Assembly (NCBI GenBank): GCA_003444615.1
Contig: DLUN01000157.1
Location: 1-5,619 of the forward strand
Source of the DNA: Syntrophomonas sp.
GTDB taxonomy: Bacteria > Bacillota > Syntrophomonadia > Syntrophomonadales > Syntrophomonadaceae
Direction: 5' to 3'
Length of the DNA stretch: 5,619 nt
Part shown: positions 1-5,619 of the stretch, in pieces
How positions within the stretch are numbered: position 1 is the first letter of the stretch
Layout of the letters: each line of letters starts with the position of its first letter
Translations under genes and position numbers: made by a program
The notes under the pieces: generated by a model
Seen by the model: only the letters and a program-made list of their open reading frames with translations
What the model was told of the DNA's origin: nothing
Database searches by the model: none

Positions 1-121
1 TATTCAATTTAGCAAGAACTGGTTGTAAATCAAGGGTGTCAATTATTTTCTCAAGGCTTGATTTTGGCTGCATTTTCAATGCGTCTTCAAAGGAGAAAAT
101 GCGGTTCTGTCGAATATTCAT
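1..121 (-). CDS. Probable IS transposase, N-terminal part only (runs off the left edge)
   Basis: An open frame begins at ATG 119-121 and stays open to base 1, giving about 40 residues that start MNIRQNRIFSFEDAL and continue with a KMQPKSSLEKIIDTLDL stretch. From memory this resembles the N-terminus of IS1182/IS4-like DDE transposases common in syntrophic Firmicutes, which begin with a short IRQ segment followed by a leucine-rich helical region. The catalytic DDE residues would lie outside the window, so activity cannot be judged. An AGGAG Shine-Dalgarno sequence sits about 9 bases before the ATG, supporting this start. The gene points the same way as the operon but is separated from the last operon gene by 126 bases. 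The family call is recognition only and could be wrong; that this is a true gene start is more secure. Confidence 0.65.
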   Translation of the reverse strand, partial: MNIRQNRIFSFEDALKMQPKSSLEKIIDTLDLQPVLAKLN

Positions 122-162
122 AAGTGACTTCTCCTCTCACGGGTTATTTGTTAGTCACTTAT
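120..162 (-). promoter_or_regulatory. Perfect 10-bp inverted repeat in the leader of the transposase-like gene
   Basis: ATAAGTGACT at 120-129 is the exact reverse complement of AGTCACTTAT at 153-162, with 23 bases between. In the minus-strand transcript this could fold into a hairpin whose loop carries the GAGAGGAGA ribosome-binding region and whose 3' arm includes the A and U of the AUG start codon. Such a hairpin could limit translation initiation, as known for some IS leaders. The repeat is seen directly; its role is inference. It could also be a binding site for a dimeric protein. Confidence 0.5.
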
Positions 163-247
163 TAATTCGACAAAATGGGGGGTGAAGTCCTTTTTCTAGG
201 CAACTAAAATCCCATTATTTTCGGGCTTAGATAAATATGCAAAACTC

Positions 248-754
248 TCACTCTATTACCGGTCGCTTAAATATCAAAATCAAACATTGGGGACGAACAT
301 TTGGCTGAATTCCCGTAACATAGTTTTCGTTTCCAAAATTCGGCCAGGCAGTCTCTACTTCCATAGTACTGCTAACTAGTTCCCAACCCGCATCTCCAAA
401 CCTGTTCAATATGGCTTCATCGACATCAATGGTGTTATAAGCATTGCTGGACCATCCTGTTCTGTCATTTTGTTCTTCTGGAAACATTTTAACTACTTTA
501 TACTCCCACTGGTTAATATCAGCATTAACTAATGATACTGTAGTCAAGGCGTTAAACATGAGTATTACAGCTAATAAGCATACTATTAAAATGCCAAATA
601 CTTTTATCGCAGTAGTATTTGCTGGTTCTTTTTGAGAATAGCTATTAGCGCTTACCCTTAGATTGTCGGCTGTATTGTCTATATTTTGCCCACAGGCACT
701 ACAAAACAATGCTTCGTCCCGATTTTCAGCTCCGCAATAATTGCAAAGTTTCAT
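248..754 (-). CDS. Zinc-ribbon, single-TM protein with DUF4177-like C-terminal domain
   Basis: This 168-residue protein has three parts. Residues 4-21 form a four-Cys zinc ribbon (CNYC at 4-7 and CSAC at 18-21). Residues about 50-75 form one hydrophobic membrane segment. Residues about 83-165 begin with WEYKVVKM, pass through LNRFGDAGWELVS and end in IFKRP, the layout of small DUF4177-type domains whose function is unknown. The ribbon is probably cytoplasmic and the C-terminal domain would then be on the other side of the membrane, but topology is not proven. The ATG at 754 is supported by GGGAGGG about 9 bases upstream. It lies 63 bases after the repaired stop of the RING-like gene with no terminator between, so it is probably the last cistron of the operon. 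The zinc ribbon echoes those in two other proteins of the cluster. No enzymatic function is evident. Confidence 0.8.
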   Translation of the reverse strand: MKLCNYCGAENRDEALFCSACGQNIDNTADNLRVSANSYSQKEPANTTAIKVFGILIVCLLAVILMFNALTTVSLVNADINQWEYKVVKMFPEEQNDRTGWSSNAYNTIDVDEAILNRFGDAGWELVSSTMEVETAWPNFGNENYVTGIQPNVRPQCLILIFKRPVIE

Positions 755-817
755 TTATAAATTCCCTCCCTTCAAAAGACTTATTTATCTGCTTATGATG
801 TGACAGCCTTCGAATCG

Positions 818-2198
818 CTATCTGCATCCAAAAGTGGTACAGCGGTTGCCATTTTCCTGCCAGCATTGACGGTGATGGGGTACCTTGCAACGGGGCATAC
901 GATGATGTTTTCTCCTGGTTTTATGGTGGTCTGACAATAGGGGCAGACTTTTCCCACCATGTCGGCATGGCTGAATGTTGGGGTAGGATTTCTTGACGAA
1001 GGCGGGGGACTAGCGCACTAAGACAAATCCAGCCTTTTTGGGGATGGTAGACCACATCTGCTCCAGTTCCACAATAGCTGCAAAGGGGTGGATTCGGGGG
1101 GTATTCTTGCCTAGGAGGTTGATATTGTCTAGGTGGTTCGGAATACTTGTTTTCGCTGCCGCAGCATCCTTGGCAACAACCAGAACAAGTTTCACAACAG
1201 TAACCAATACAAGCCAGCATGCAAAAGCATGTACATATATCTCCTATACACGCTCCAATATCTCCAGACTCATCAAACAATAAGCGCCAGGGATTAAACT
1301 TAGGCTGACGTTTGGCTGCCGGTAAATACCCGAATATCGACATAGCTTGGTTACGGAGAGAAGTTACTAATAACCGGCGCACCAGTTGTTGCCTGCTGCC
1401 AAAACTAAGGCTGTCAACTAGGCTGCGGATGCGAGCCAAATCTCTATGACCAGAGTGGCTAGTTCTTTTAAGGGATATAGATTTGCCTTTCTCCTGGTAA
1501 CAGGCATTATCATAGCAGGCGCTAATGGCATTATAGGCACATTGCCTCTGGTCCTGCGGCAAGTCATTGCAGGCATCCAGTATGTATATGGTCCGGCCGG
1601 TATAGCTGCCTAGCTGATACAATGCATCAAGGTATTCTTCTTTTCCTCCCAATCTAGCCATAGCAGCAAAGATTTTTCCTAACATCTCTGAGGTTTGTTG
1701 GGCTACATCAAGGAGACTGAGGGATTCCCTTTCTGCTTCAATCTGGTTTGAAATTACAGCTTCCATATCAAGGTCCAAGCCTTGGGAGGGCAAGGTGTTT
1801 TGAGCCTTCTGGTACCGGGGCTGTATCCATTTCCATAAGAGGCGGTTATAGAATCTTCCTTCGTCCTGTACGTTATCTAAAACCTTACCGGCAGCTGCTG
1901 CCAAGCCGGCACTGGCGGCAAAAATGAAAGCAGACTGGTCAGAATCCAAACAGTCTTTTTTTCGCCAGAAAGCAGCCGGACAGCGGCGAATGTTCAGCGC
2001 AGTTTGGTTAATTCCCTGGCTTTCCTGCATTCCGACTATCATAATAGCCAACAGGGCAGCATCGTAGCTCAAAGCCATCCGGGATGACCAGCCATAGTTT
2101 TTTCCCAAAGTGTGACATAGGGTACAGTAGAACAACTGGTATTCTAAACGCTGCTGGTGATTAAGTTCTGCCTGCCGAGGAGTTATATAGCCAAACAT
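818..2198 (-). CDS. DUF5685-like protein with Cys-rich segment, zinc ribbon and RING-like finger; two frameshifts near the C-terminus
   Basis: The uninterrupted frame from ATG 2198 gives 425 residues and stops at 921. The N-terminus (MFGYITP, YCTLC at 24-28, LSYDAALLAIM at 43-53, RRCP at 71-74) matches my recollection of the DUF5685 family. Residues 317-346 hold 12 cysteines. A zinc ribbon starts with CSYC (373-376) and ICLS (391-394), but the frame then loses its fourth Cys. Reading one base back near 1016-1017 restores CLSC and continues to a VCPYC motif; a second one-base shift at the C-run 892-895 restores CPRC, PHHRQCW, RC and GC, followed by TAG at 818-820. The repaired product is 460 residues and ends in a RING-like (Prok-RING type) cross-brace finger, a candidate E3 for the E2 upstream in the operon. 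AGGAG overlapping the FHA gene's TAG stop supports the start. Either the gene has decayed at its 3' end or two bases were lost in sequencing. Confidence 0.8.
821..945 (-). other. RING-like zinc finger coding segment, split by a frameshift
   Basis: Read from 945, this segment encodes CPYC, TIKPGENIIVCP, then after one restored base at the C-run 892-895 RCKVPHHRQCWQENG, RC, TTFGCR and a stop. The order of ligands (CxxC, CxxC, HH, C, C, C) fits the prokaryotic RING finger pattern of a C-terminal cross-brace binding two zinc ions. None of this is in the frame of the 425-residue ORF. Ligand assignment is by pattern only. Confidence 0.7.
1161..1250 (-). other. Cysteine-dense segment, 12 Cys in 30 residues
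   Basis: Residues 317-346 of the DUF5685-like protein contain Cys at 317, 322, 324, 326, 330, 334, 335, 338, 341, 342, 345 and 346, with CC pairs spaced in CCxxC and CCxxCC patterns. It precedes a Pro/Gln/Tyr-rich linker (about 353-371). It might be a metal cluster or a lipidated or membrane-apposed segment; nothing in the sequence decides. Confidence 0.75.
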
Positions 2199-2207
2199 TT
2201 CTTTCTC

Positions 2208-3296
2208 CTATGTATCGAAGTCAAATGTCCGATTGCTCTCTTTAAGCTGAAACAAGAATACGGTTGATCCCATGCGAATGGACTGTCCGTTGGCTAGTGC
2301 GGAGGCAGAAACCGGGCGGTCATTGACAAAAACGGGGTAGTCGACACTGTTGTTTACTATCCTGTAACGCCCCTGTTTTCCTTCTATAATGGCTTGGAAC
2401 GGTGCAACTTCAGGATCACGATAGATGACAATATCGCACTTGGGTGAGCTTCCCACCCGTGTAACTTCGTTAAACAATATGTATTCTTTTCCAGCCATGG
2501 GTCCGGCGATTACTTTCAACCAGGCCTCCTTGCGGATTTCATCCACCATACCAATAGCAGCCCCGACAGCAGCCCCCATTAAAGTAATAGCTATGAAACG
2601 GCTGGTGCCACCGCCCATGGTAACGCTGCCAATTAAATCAAATAGGAGACCTCCGACCAGACCCCCTATCATTCCTCCGATTAATCCATTGATTATTTTC
2701 TTGCTGGAACGAAAGGAAATGCCCTGCCCTAGACCAATGAACAGGCCTACCAAACCCCAAGCAAGGGTACGGGCCAGCACCTGCATACCCATACTTATCG
2801 CGAAGGTACCGCCACCCATAGCACTGTATAAAATCTGTCCAATGCCTCCGCCAACCATACCGCCTAAAAAGCCAACTCCCAGAGTAATGGCTCCTCCCCG
2901 CAGTGCCACGGGAGCAACTCTGGTTATTACCCCTTCGGCAGCACCCAGGGCAGACCCCATAAGGCCTCCAATTACTCCGCCAAAGAGAGCCATTTCGATG
3001 ATAATCTGTTCTAGGGATTGGGCGGTACCATTATCCTCAAAGAGCATTTCGGTTACCAACCAGGCCAGCAGTCCGCCGATAGCCCCGGCTATTATATTTT
3101 GCAAAATGTTAGAGCGTATAATCGGATTGCCGCCAGCTTTGACTGTTGGAGAAAAACCAGCAGAGTCTGAGGGCATACCTGGGAAAATCTCATCATCGTC
3201 CAGATCATCCAGTTCAATTATAATTTTTTCTGGTGTATCAACTTCGGGAAGATCCTCGGTATCCAGTACTATCAGATTGTCATCGTCAGGCATCAC
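2208..3296 (-). CDS. Glycine-zipper membrane protein with acidic N-terminus and C-terminal FHA domain
   Basis: Three regions are visible in the 362 residues. Residues 1-45 are strongly acidic, with hydrophobic runs LIVL (8-11) and IIIEL (25-29) flanked by Asp/Glu. Residues about 65-250 are a long Gly-rich hydrophobic block with many GxxxG and GG repeats (for example 106-118, 145-153, 204-217, 241-249), typical of Gly-zipper membrane helices. Residues about 260-351 are an FHA fold: RVGSSPKCDIVI at 280-291, a QAII strand, FVNDRPV at 323-329 and a final IRMGSTVFLF. FHA domains usually bind phosphothreonine, but here the usual GR is GS and the usual SxxH is APFQ, so binding may be lost or altered. 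The start is GTG at 3296 or the adjacent ATG at 3293, with a perfect AGGAGGTGG upstream. The stop lies 9 bases before the RING-like gene. Its likely role is a membrane scaffold; this is inferred from domains only. Confidence 0.88.
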   Translation of the reverse strand: MMPDDDNLIVLDTEDLPEVDTPEKIIIELDDLDDDEIFPGMPSDSAGFSPTVKAGGNPIIRSNILQNIIAGAIGGLLAWLVTEMLFEDNGTAQSLEQIIIEMALFGGVIGGLMGSALGAAEGVITRVAPVALRGGAITLGVGFLGGMVGGGIGQILYSAMGGGTFAISMGMQVLARTLAWGLVGLFIGLGQGISFRSSKKIINGLIGGMIGGLVGGLLFDLIGSVTMGGGTSRFIAITLMGAAVGAAIGMVDEIRKEAWLKVIAGPMAGKEYILFNEVTRVGSSPKCDIVIYRDPEVAPFQAIIEGKQGRYRIVNNSVDYPVFVNDRPVSASALANGQSIRMGSTVFLFQLKESNRTFDFDT

Positions 3297-3300
3297 ATTC

Positions 3301-3309
3301 CCACCTCCT
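3301..3309 (-). promoter_or_regulatory. Strong Shine-Dalgarno site for the FHA gene
   Basis: The minus strand reads AGGAGGTGG here, a near-perfect anti-16S complement. It sits well spaced for both GTG 3294-3296 and ATG 3291-3293, so it shows the gene starts at this pair but does not separate the two. Confidence 0.8.
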
Positions 3310-3345
3310 GTTATATTTCAACTAAACTATTGTTTAATCTCAAAA

Positions 3346-4383
3346 CTATGTTTTATCTGGTTCATTAGGTTTAAGTTTGCTGGCAGCAAAATAAGATTTC
3401 TGAGCAAGTTGATACTTTTTTTTACGACCGTTATCAGACTCTGATAAAACAGTGCCTTGATTTAGGCTGGTTTCACTGGAGAATTCAAAGGTAAGTTCGG
3501 GGTTGACAGAGGAAGATTCGAGATGGTCTGTATCCAAGGCTGCATGATCTGGAGCAAGTGGTGTAGAAGCTTCCTGCTGGGAAGATGGTTCAGTTTCAGT
3601 TGGTGTAGCTGGGGCTTTTGGTTCAAAACTTTGTTCTTCAATTAATGGGGACAGTATCTCATGAAATGGTTTGCCTCTGGGCTTCCCTTCCACTGGGTCT
3701 GATAGGTCGACATCAATATCTATGTATGATTTAGTCTCCATATTGTCCAGATTATCCTGGGCTGTATACGGCAGGTTATTAATTTCTCCCTGAAAGTTCT
3801 CATTACCATAAGCAAAAATAAAGACATTGTAATTTCGGACAATCTGTTTATCCTCCCAGACAAAGAAGCCGCATTTCTTTCTCAAGGGGTCAAAAACTAC
3901 CGCCACCTGTTCTTTGCCGGGGAAGAAATTCTGGTGGATAAAAGTGTCATACCGGGAAAGAAAAATGCCATGCCCAGGGTGGGTATGAAACCAGCCCACT
4001 ATTTTTTTGTAAGGGTAGTCTTGTTCGAGCCTTTTGTTGATGTCATTCCAGGTTTCATGGGTGAAGGTCAGGGTGGTGAAACTTTCTTTCATATAGCGTC
4101 CTTCAATAAAACCGGTAATTTCCAAAACGCTGACCCCTGAATCTAGCACTGATTCTCCTACCAAAACCCCCCCTACTTCACGGTTTTGGTTATCCTGTGC
4201 ATAGTTCCACAAATGCTCCCATACCGTGTAATGGATATAAATAGGCTGATGATTACTGCCGATAAAAAATACCGGTTGCAGTTGGTGATGACGGGAATCA
4301 CTTGTATTCACAGCGATATCCTGGGACTGACCCAGGATGATTTCCAGGTTCTCATCTTTCGGGTCATGTGGCAAAGTAATCAC
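3346..4383 (-). CDS. JAB/MPN (JAMM) metalloprotease, deubiquitinase-like
   Basis: Residues about 36-190 form a JAB1/MPN domain. The zinc and catalytic residues are all present: Glu69 in EVGGVLVGE, then GWFHTHPGHGIFLSRYD, giving His133, His135, Ser143 and Asp146, exactly the HxHx7Sx2D pattern of active JAMM isopeptidases. By family, it would cleave isopeptide bonds or trim a ubiquitin-like precursor; the substrate here is unknown. Residues about 200-345 are a low-complexity acidic, Pro/Ser/Thr-rich tail with IDIDVDLSD at 221-229 and a basic RKKK patch at 320-323. The start is taken as GTG 4381-4383, 10 bases after the E2 stop. A GGGGGTGGG run lies directly against it, so TTG at codon 4 would be better spaced. 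Immediate neighbours are E2 upstream and FHA protein downstream, supporting a shared conjugation/deconjugation role. Confidence 0.92.
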   Translation of the reverse strand: MITLPHDPKDENLEIILGQSQDIAVNTSDSRHHQLQPVFFIGSNHQPIYIHYTVWEHLWNYAQDNQNREVGGVLVGESVLDSGVSVLEITGFIEGRYMKESFTTLTFTHETWNDINKRLEQDYPYKKIVGWFHTHPGHGIFLSRYDTFIHQNFFPGKEQVAVVFDPLRKKCGFFVWEDKQIVRNYNVFIFAYGNENFQGEINNLPYTAQDNLDNMETKSYIDIDVDLSDPVEGKPRGKPFHEILSPLIEEQSFEPKAPATPTETEPSSQQEASTPLAPDHAALDTDHLESSSVNPELTFEFSSETSLNQGTVLSESDNGRKKKYQLAQKSYFAASKLKPNEPDKT

Positions 4384-4393
4384 CCCACCCCCA

Positions 4394-4990
4394 TTAATTG
4401 AATTCGATCTCTATATCATCCAGTGTATCGGCCTCTTCAGTTGGGCGTTCGGAAATAAGAGTAATATCAAGGTCATCGTCCTCTGTCCTGGGAACAGTCT
4501 CCAGACCGATCTCCACCTCAGGCTCGGGTTGATAGAGGTCTACTTTGCCAATGGGGAAAAGATGTTCGTTGGCACGGGCCCATTTGGCGGCCTGAGCATC
4601 CAGCGGGCTCTTAGGGTTATAACTCTGGTACTGAATCATTTCGCCTATTTGCACGATAACATCCCACAAGGTTTCACCTGCAGCCCAGTGATCCCCAATA
4701 CACACCGTACCCTTGCTTCGAAAATTAGGATGGAAAATCTCTGTTTTTATTTCGCATAGGGGCTTTTCTCTGGGATACGATTCGCTAAGGTAGATCTCTA
4801 CCTGGTGTTTTTTAATTGCTACCGGGCGGTTCAGCTTTTTATCCCACTTTAGTCCCTTCACTAGGTATGTAACCAAATATCTTTCCGGGGGATAAGGACC
4901 TATCGGCTCAATTTTTATGTATTTGTGGCCGGCAGCCTCGTTCTGAATCCTTTCAAAATCTGCCGTCAGCCGACGTAAACGCGCGCTCAT
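4394..4990 (-). CDS. Bacterial E2 ubiquitin-conjugating-like enzyme (UBC fold)
   Basis: The 198-residue protein has a UBC core at about 1-145. An N-terminal helix with RLRRLTADFERIQ leads to strands containing YLVTYLVKGL and VEIYLSESYP. Next come REKPLCEIKTEIFHPN, the HPN motif at 87-89, and VCIGDHW with Cys97. The H87-to-C97 spacing of ten equals that of eukaryotic E2s. Downstream, TLWDVIVQIGEMI (107-119) and NPKSPLDAQAA (125-135) match the conserved helix and the N-P-x-SPL(N/D)xxAA region. It should therefore accept a ubiquitin-like protein as a thioester on Cys97. Residues about 155-198 form an acidic tail with LDITLIS and DIEIEF, possibly a binding tether. ATG 4990 follows AAAGGAGGG, which overlaps the TAA of the RDD gene, so translation is likely coupled. 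The partner Ubl and E1 are not in the window. A catalytic role is strongly suggested but not shown. Confidence 0.93.
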   Translation of the reverse strand: MSARLRRLTADFERIQNEAAGHKYIKIEPIGPYPPERYLVTYLVKGLKWDKKLNRPVAIKKHQVEIYLSESYPREKPLCEIKTEIFHPNFRSKGTVCIGDHWAAGETLWDVIVQIGEMIQYQSYNPKSPLDAQAAKWARANEHLFPIGKVDLYQPEPEVEIGLETVPRTEDDDLDITLISERPTEEADTLDDIEIEFN

Positions 4991-4995
4991 ATAAT

Positions 4996-5004
4996 CCCTC
5001 CTTT
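4996..5004 (-). promoter_or_regulatory. Shine-Dalgarno site of the E2 gene, overlapping the upstream stop
   Basis: The minus strand reads AAAGGAGGG. Its first A is the last base of the RDD-gene TAA stop (5004-5006), and ATG follows 5 bases after GGAGGG. This fixes the E2 start and suggests translational coupling of the two genes. Confidence 0.75.
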
Positions 5005-5619
5005 TAGGTTCTTAATCCAGGGTAACTGGACACTGCTATGACTTGGGTATTAGCCAGATAATCACCAATTCTCCGGCCATCATCACTAACTAAGACCATA
5101 ATACAGTCGATTAAACTGATCAGGCCTCCTATATATGGGATTATCCATAGCAAGGCTCTCAAGGCCGACTTACCTCTAGTACAGGGTAAATTAGTGTTGA
5201 GATTAACCACCATCAGCCCCATAGCCTTTTTACCGATACTCTGGCCATTTTCTCTGCCATCCTTGGTAAATGCATACCATATAGCCCAAATAGAGGTTAT
5301 TAGTGCTATGAAATAAAAGAAATCGCTATAGGTAGCCTCAGCAAGGAATATTGGCCAGATAGCCAGAGACATTATTAAGCCGTCTAGTATTGATGCTATC
5401 AACCGGTTAAAGGAGGATGCTTTTGGATACCACCGCACGTGGCTTCCTGTCTGATGAGGAGGACCGGGAGCAGCAAGCTGGTAATGACCGGCCGCCATCT
5501 GCGCATCCGGCAACATACTCCCGCAATAGCGACATTTAATAGCCCGAAGCAGAATGGTCTCACCGCAATAAGGGCAGAATTTGGTTGGTGCCGTTCTTTC
5601 TGGTTCTACTTCAATATCT
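5004..5619 (-). CDS. Zinc-ribbon plus RDD-family membrane protein, 5' end missing (right edge)
   Basis: The frame is open without a stop from 5618 to the TAA at 5004-5006, giving 204 visible residues. The first in-frame ATG is at 5516, but the 34 upstream codons encode a zinc ribbon, FCPYC (14-18) and KCRYC (28-32) separated by TILLRAI, matching the CPYC-x10-CRYC ribbon common at the ends of bacterial membrane proteins. The true start is therefore beyond the window, and the 170-residue reading from 5516 is a truncation. After a Pro/Gln linker comes an RDD domain: Arg72 and Asp79 in FNRLIASILDG, membrane segments at about 73-94, 97-117 and 152-178, a GQSIGKKAMGL motif, and DDGRRIGDYLANTQVI near the end. 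RDD proteins are poorly understood; some are transport-linked. Visible codons start with DIEVEPE, an acidic stretch like those in the E2 and JAMM tails. Its stop is 13 bases before the E2 gene, so it shares the operon. Confidence 0.88.
   Translation of the reverse strand, partial: DIEVEPERTAPTKFCPYCGETILLRAIKCRYCGSMLPDAQMAAGHYQLAAPGPPHQTGSHVRWYPKASSFNRLIASILDGLIMSLAIWPIFLAEATYSDFFYFIALITSIWAIWYAFTKDGRENGQSIGKKAMGLMVVNLNTNLPCTRGKSALRALLWIIPYIGGLISLIDCIMVLVSDDGRRIGDYLANTQVIAVSSYPGLRT

Larger units (their letters stand above)
1..235 (-). mobile_element. Possible insertion sequence end (right boundary uncertain)
   Basis: If the gene starting at 121 is a transposase, the element's 5' end should lie between 122 and about 235, before the stop of the zinc-ribbon/DUF4177 gene at 248. 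The stretch has no other gene. The opposite end is outside the window, so terminal inverted repeats and target duplications cannot be compared; the right limit given here is a guess. Confidence 0.35.

Noticed and set aside
195..225. Possible terminator after the DUF4177-like gene
   Set aside because: Only a 3-4 bp CCC/GGG stem can be formed, followed by a short T run; too weak to call.
890..1020. Programmed -1 ribosomal frameshifting to make the RING-like end
   Set aside because: The bases at 1014-1020 do not form a slippery X XXY YYZ heptamer, and two separate shifts would be needed. Mutation or sequencing error is simpler.
1010..1283. Short open frames on both strands over the Cys-rich region
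   Set aside because: They overlap the DUF5685-like gene, have no recognisable motif or ribosome site, and arise from Cys/Gly codons read in other frames.
2425..3444. Plus-strand open frame of 339 codons opposite the FHA gene
   Set aside because: Its product is Pro/Ile/Ser-rich low complexity, the usual antisense image of Gly-rich codons. The minus-strand frame has an FHA domain and a strong ribosome site.
3934..4759. Plus-strand open frames opposite the JAMM and E2 genes
   Set aside because: The minus-strand frames carry complete catalytic motifs; the plus-strand products show no family features.
5004..5516. Start of the RDD gene at ATG 5516
   Set aside because: The frame stays open upstream to the edge and encodes an intact zinc ribbon there, and the ribosome-like GGGAG is too close to that ATG.
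1..5619. tRNA, rRNA or CRISPR array
   Set aside because: No cloverleaf, rRNA-like or regularly repeated spacer structure was noticed on reading both strands.

Overview
This window looks like chromosome from a Gram-positive Firmicutes-type bacterium, probably a clostridial or syntrophic Peptococcaceae/Syntrophomonadaceae-like lineage. That is an inference from strong AGGAGG-type Shine-Dalgarno sites, moderate GC content, tight gene packing and the protein families present. The species cannot be named from the sequence.

All genes lie on the minus strand and read right to left. Five closely spaced genes form one apparent operon: (1) a zinc-ribbon plus RDD-type membrane protein, cut by the right edge (5004-5619); (2) a bacterial E2 ubiquitin-conjugating-like enzyme with an intact HPN motif and catalytic Cys (4394-4990); (3) a JAB/MPN protein with a complete JAMM metalloprotease motif (3346-4383); (4) a glycine-zipper membrane protein with a C-terminal FHA domain (2208-3296); (5) a DUF5685-like protein with a Cys-rich segment, a zinc ribbon and a RING-like finger (818-2198). 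Gaps are 13, 10, 49 and 9 bases. After another 63 bases comes a zinc-ribbon/TM/DUF4177-like protein (248-754), probably the last cistron.

The RING-like finger is not visible in the simple open reading frame, which ends at 921. It appears only after two single-base frameshifts (near 1016-1017 and 892-895) are repaired. The repaired gene is 460 codons long and ends at 818.

Taken together, E2 (conjugation), RING-like protein (candidate E3) and JAMM peptidase (candidate deconjugation or Ubl maturation) make a eukaryote-like ubiquitin-type cassette. The RDD, Gly-zipper/FHA and zinc-ribbon/TM proteins suggest it works at the membrane. No ubiquitin-like protein and no E1 are in the window; if they exist nearby they should lie upstream, beyond 5619. 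Several proteins carry short acidic/hydrophobic tails that resemble SUMO-interacting motifs and could bind a Ubl (inference).

The left end (1-121) holds the start of another minus-strand gene, probably an insertion-sequence transposase, with a 10-bp inverted repeat around its ribosome-binding region. No RNA genes, CRISPR array or convincing terminator were seen.
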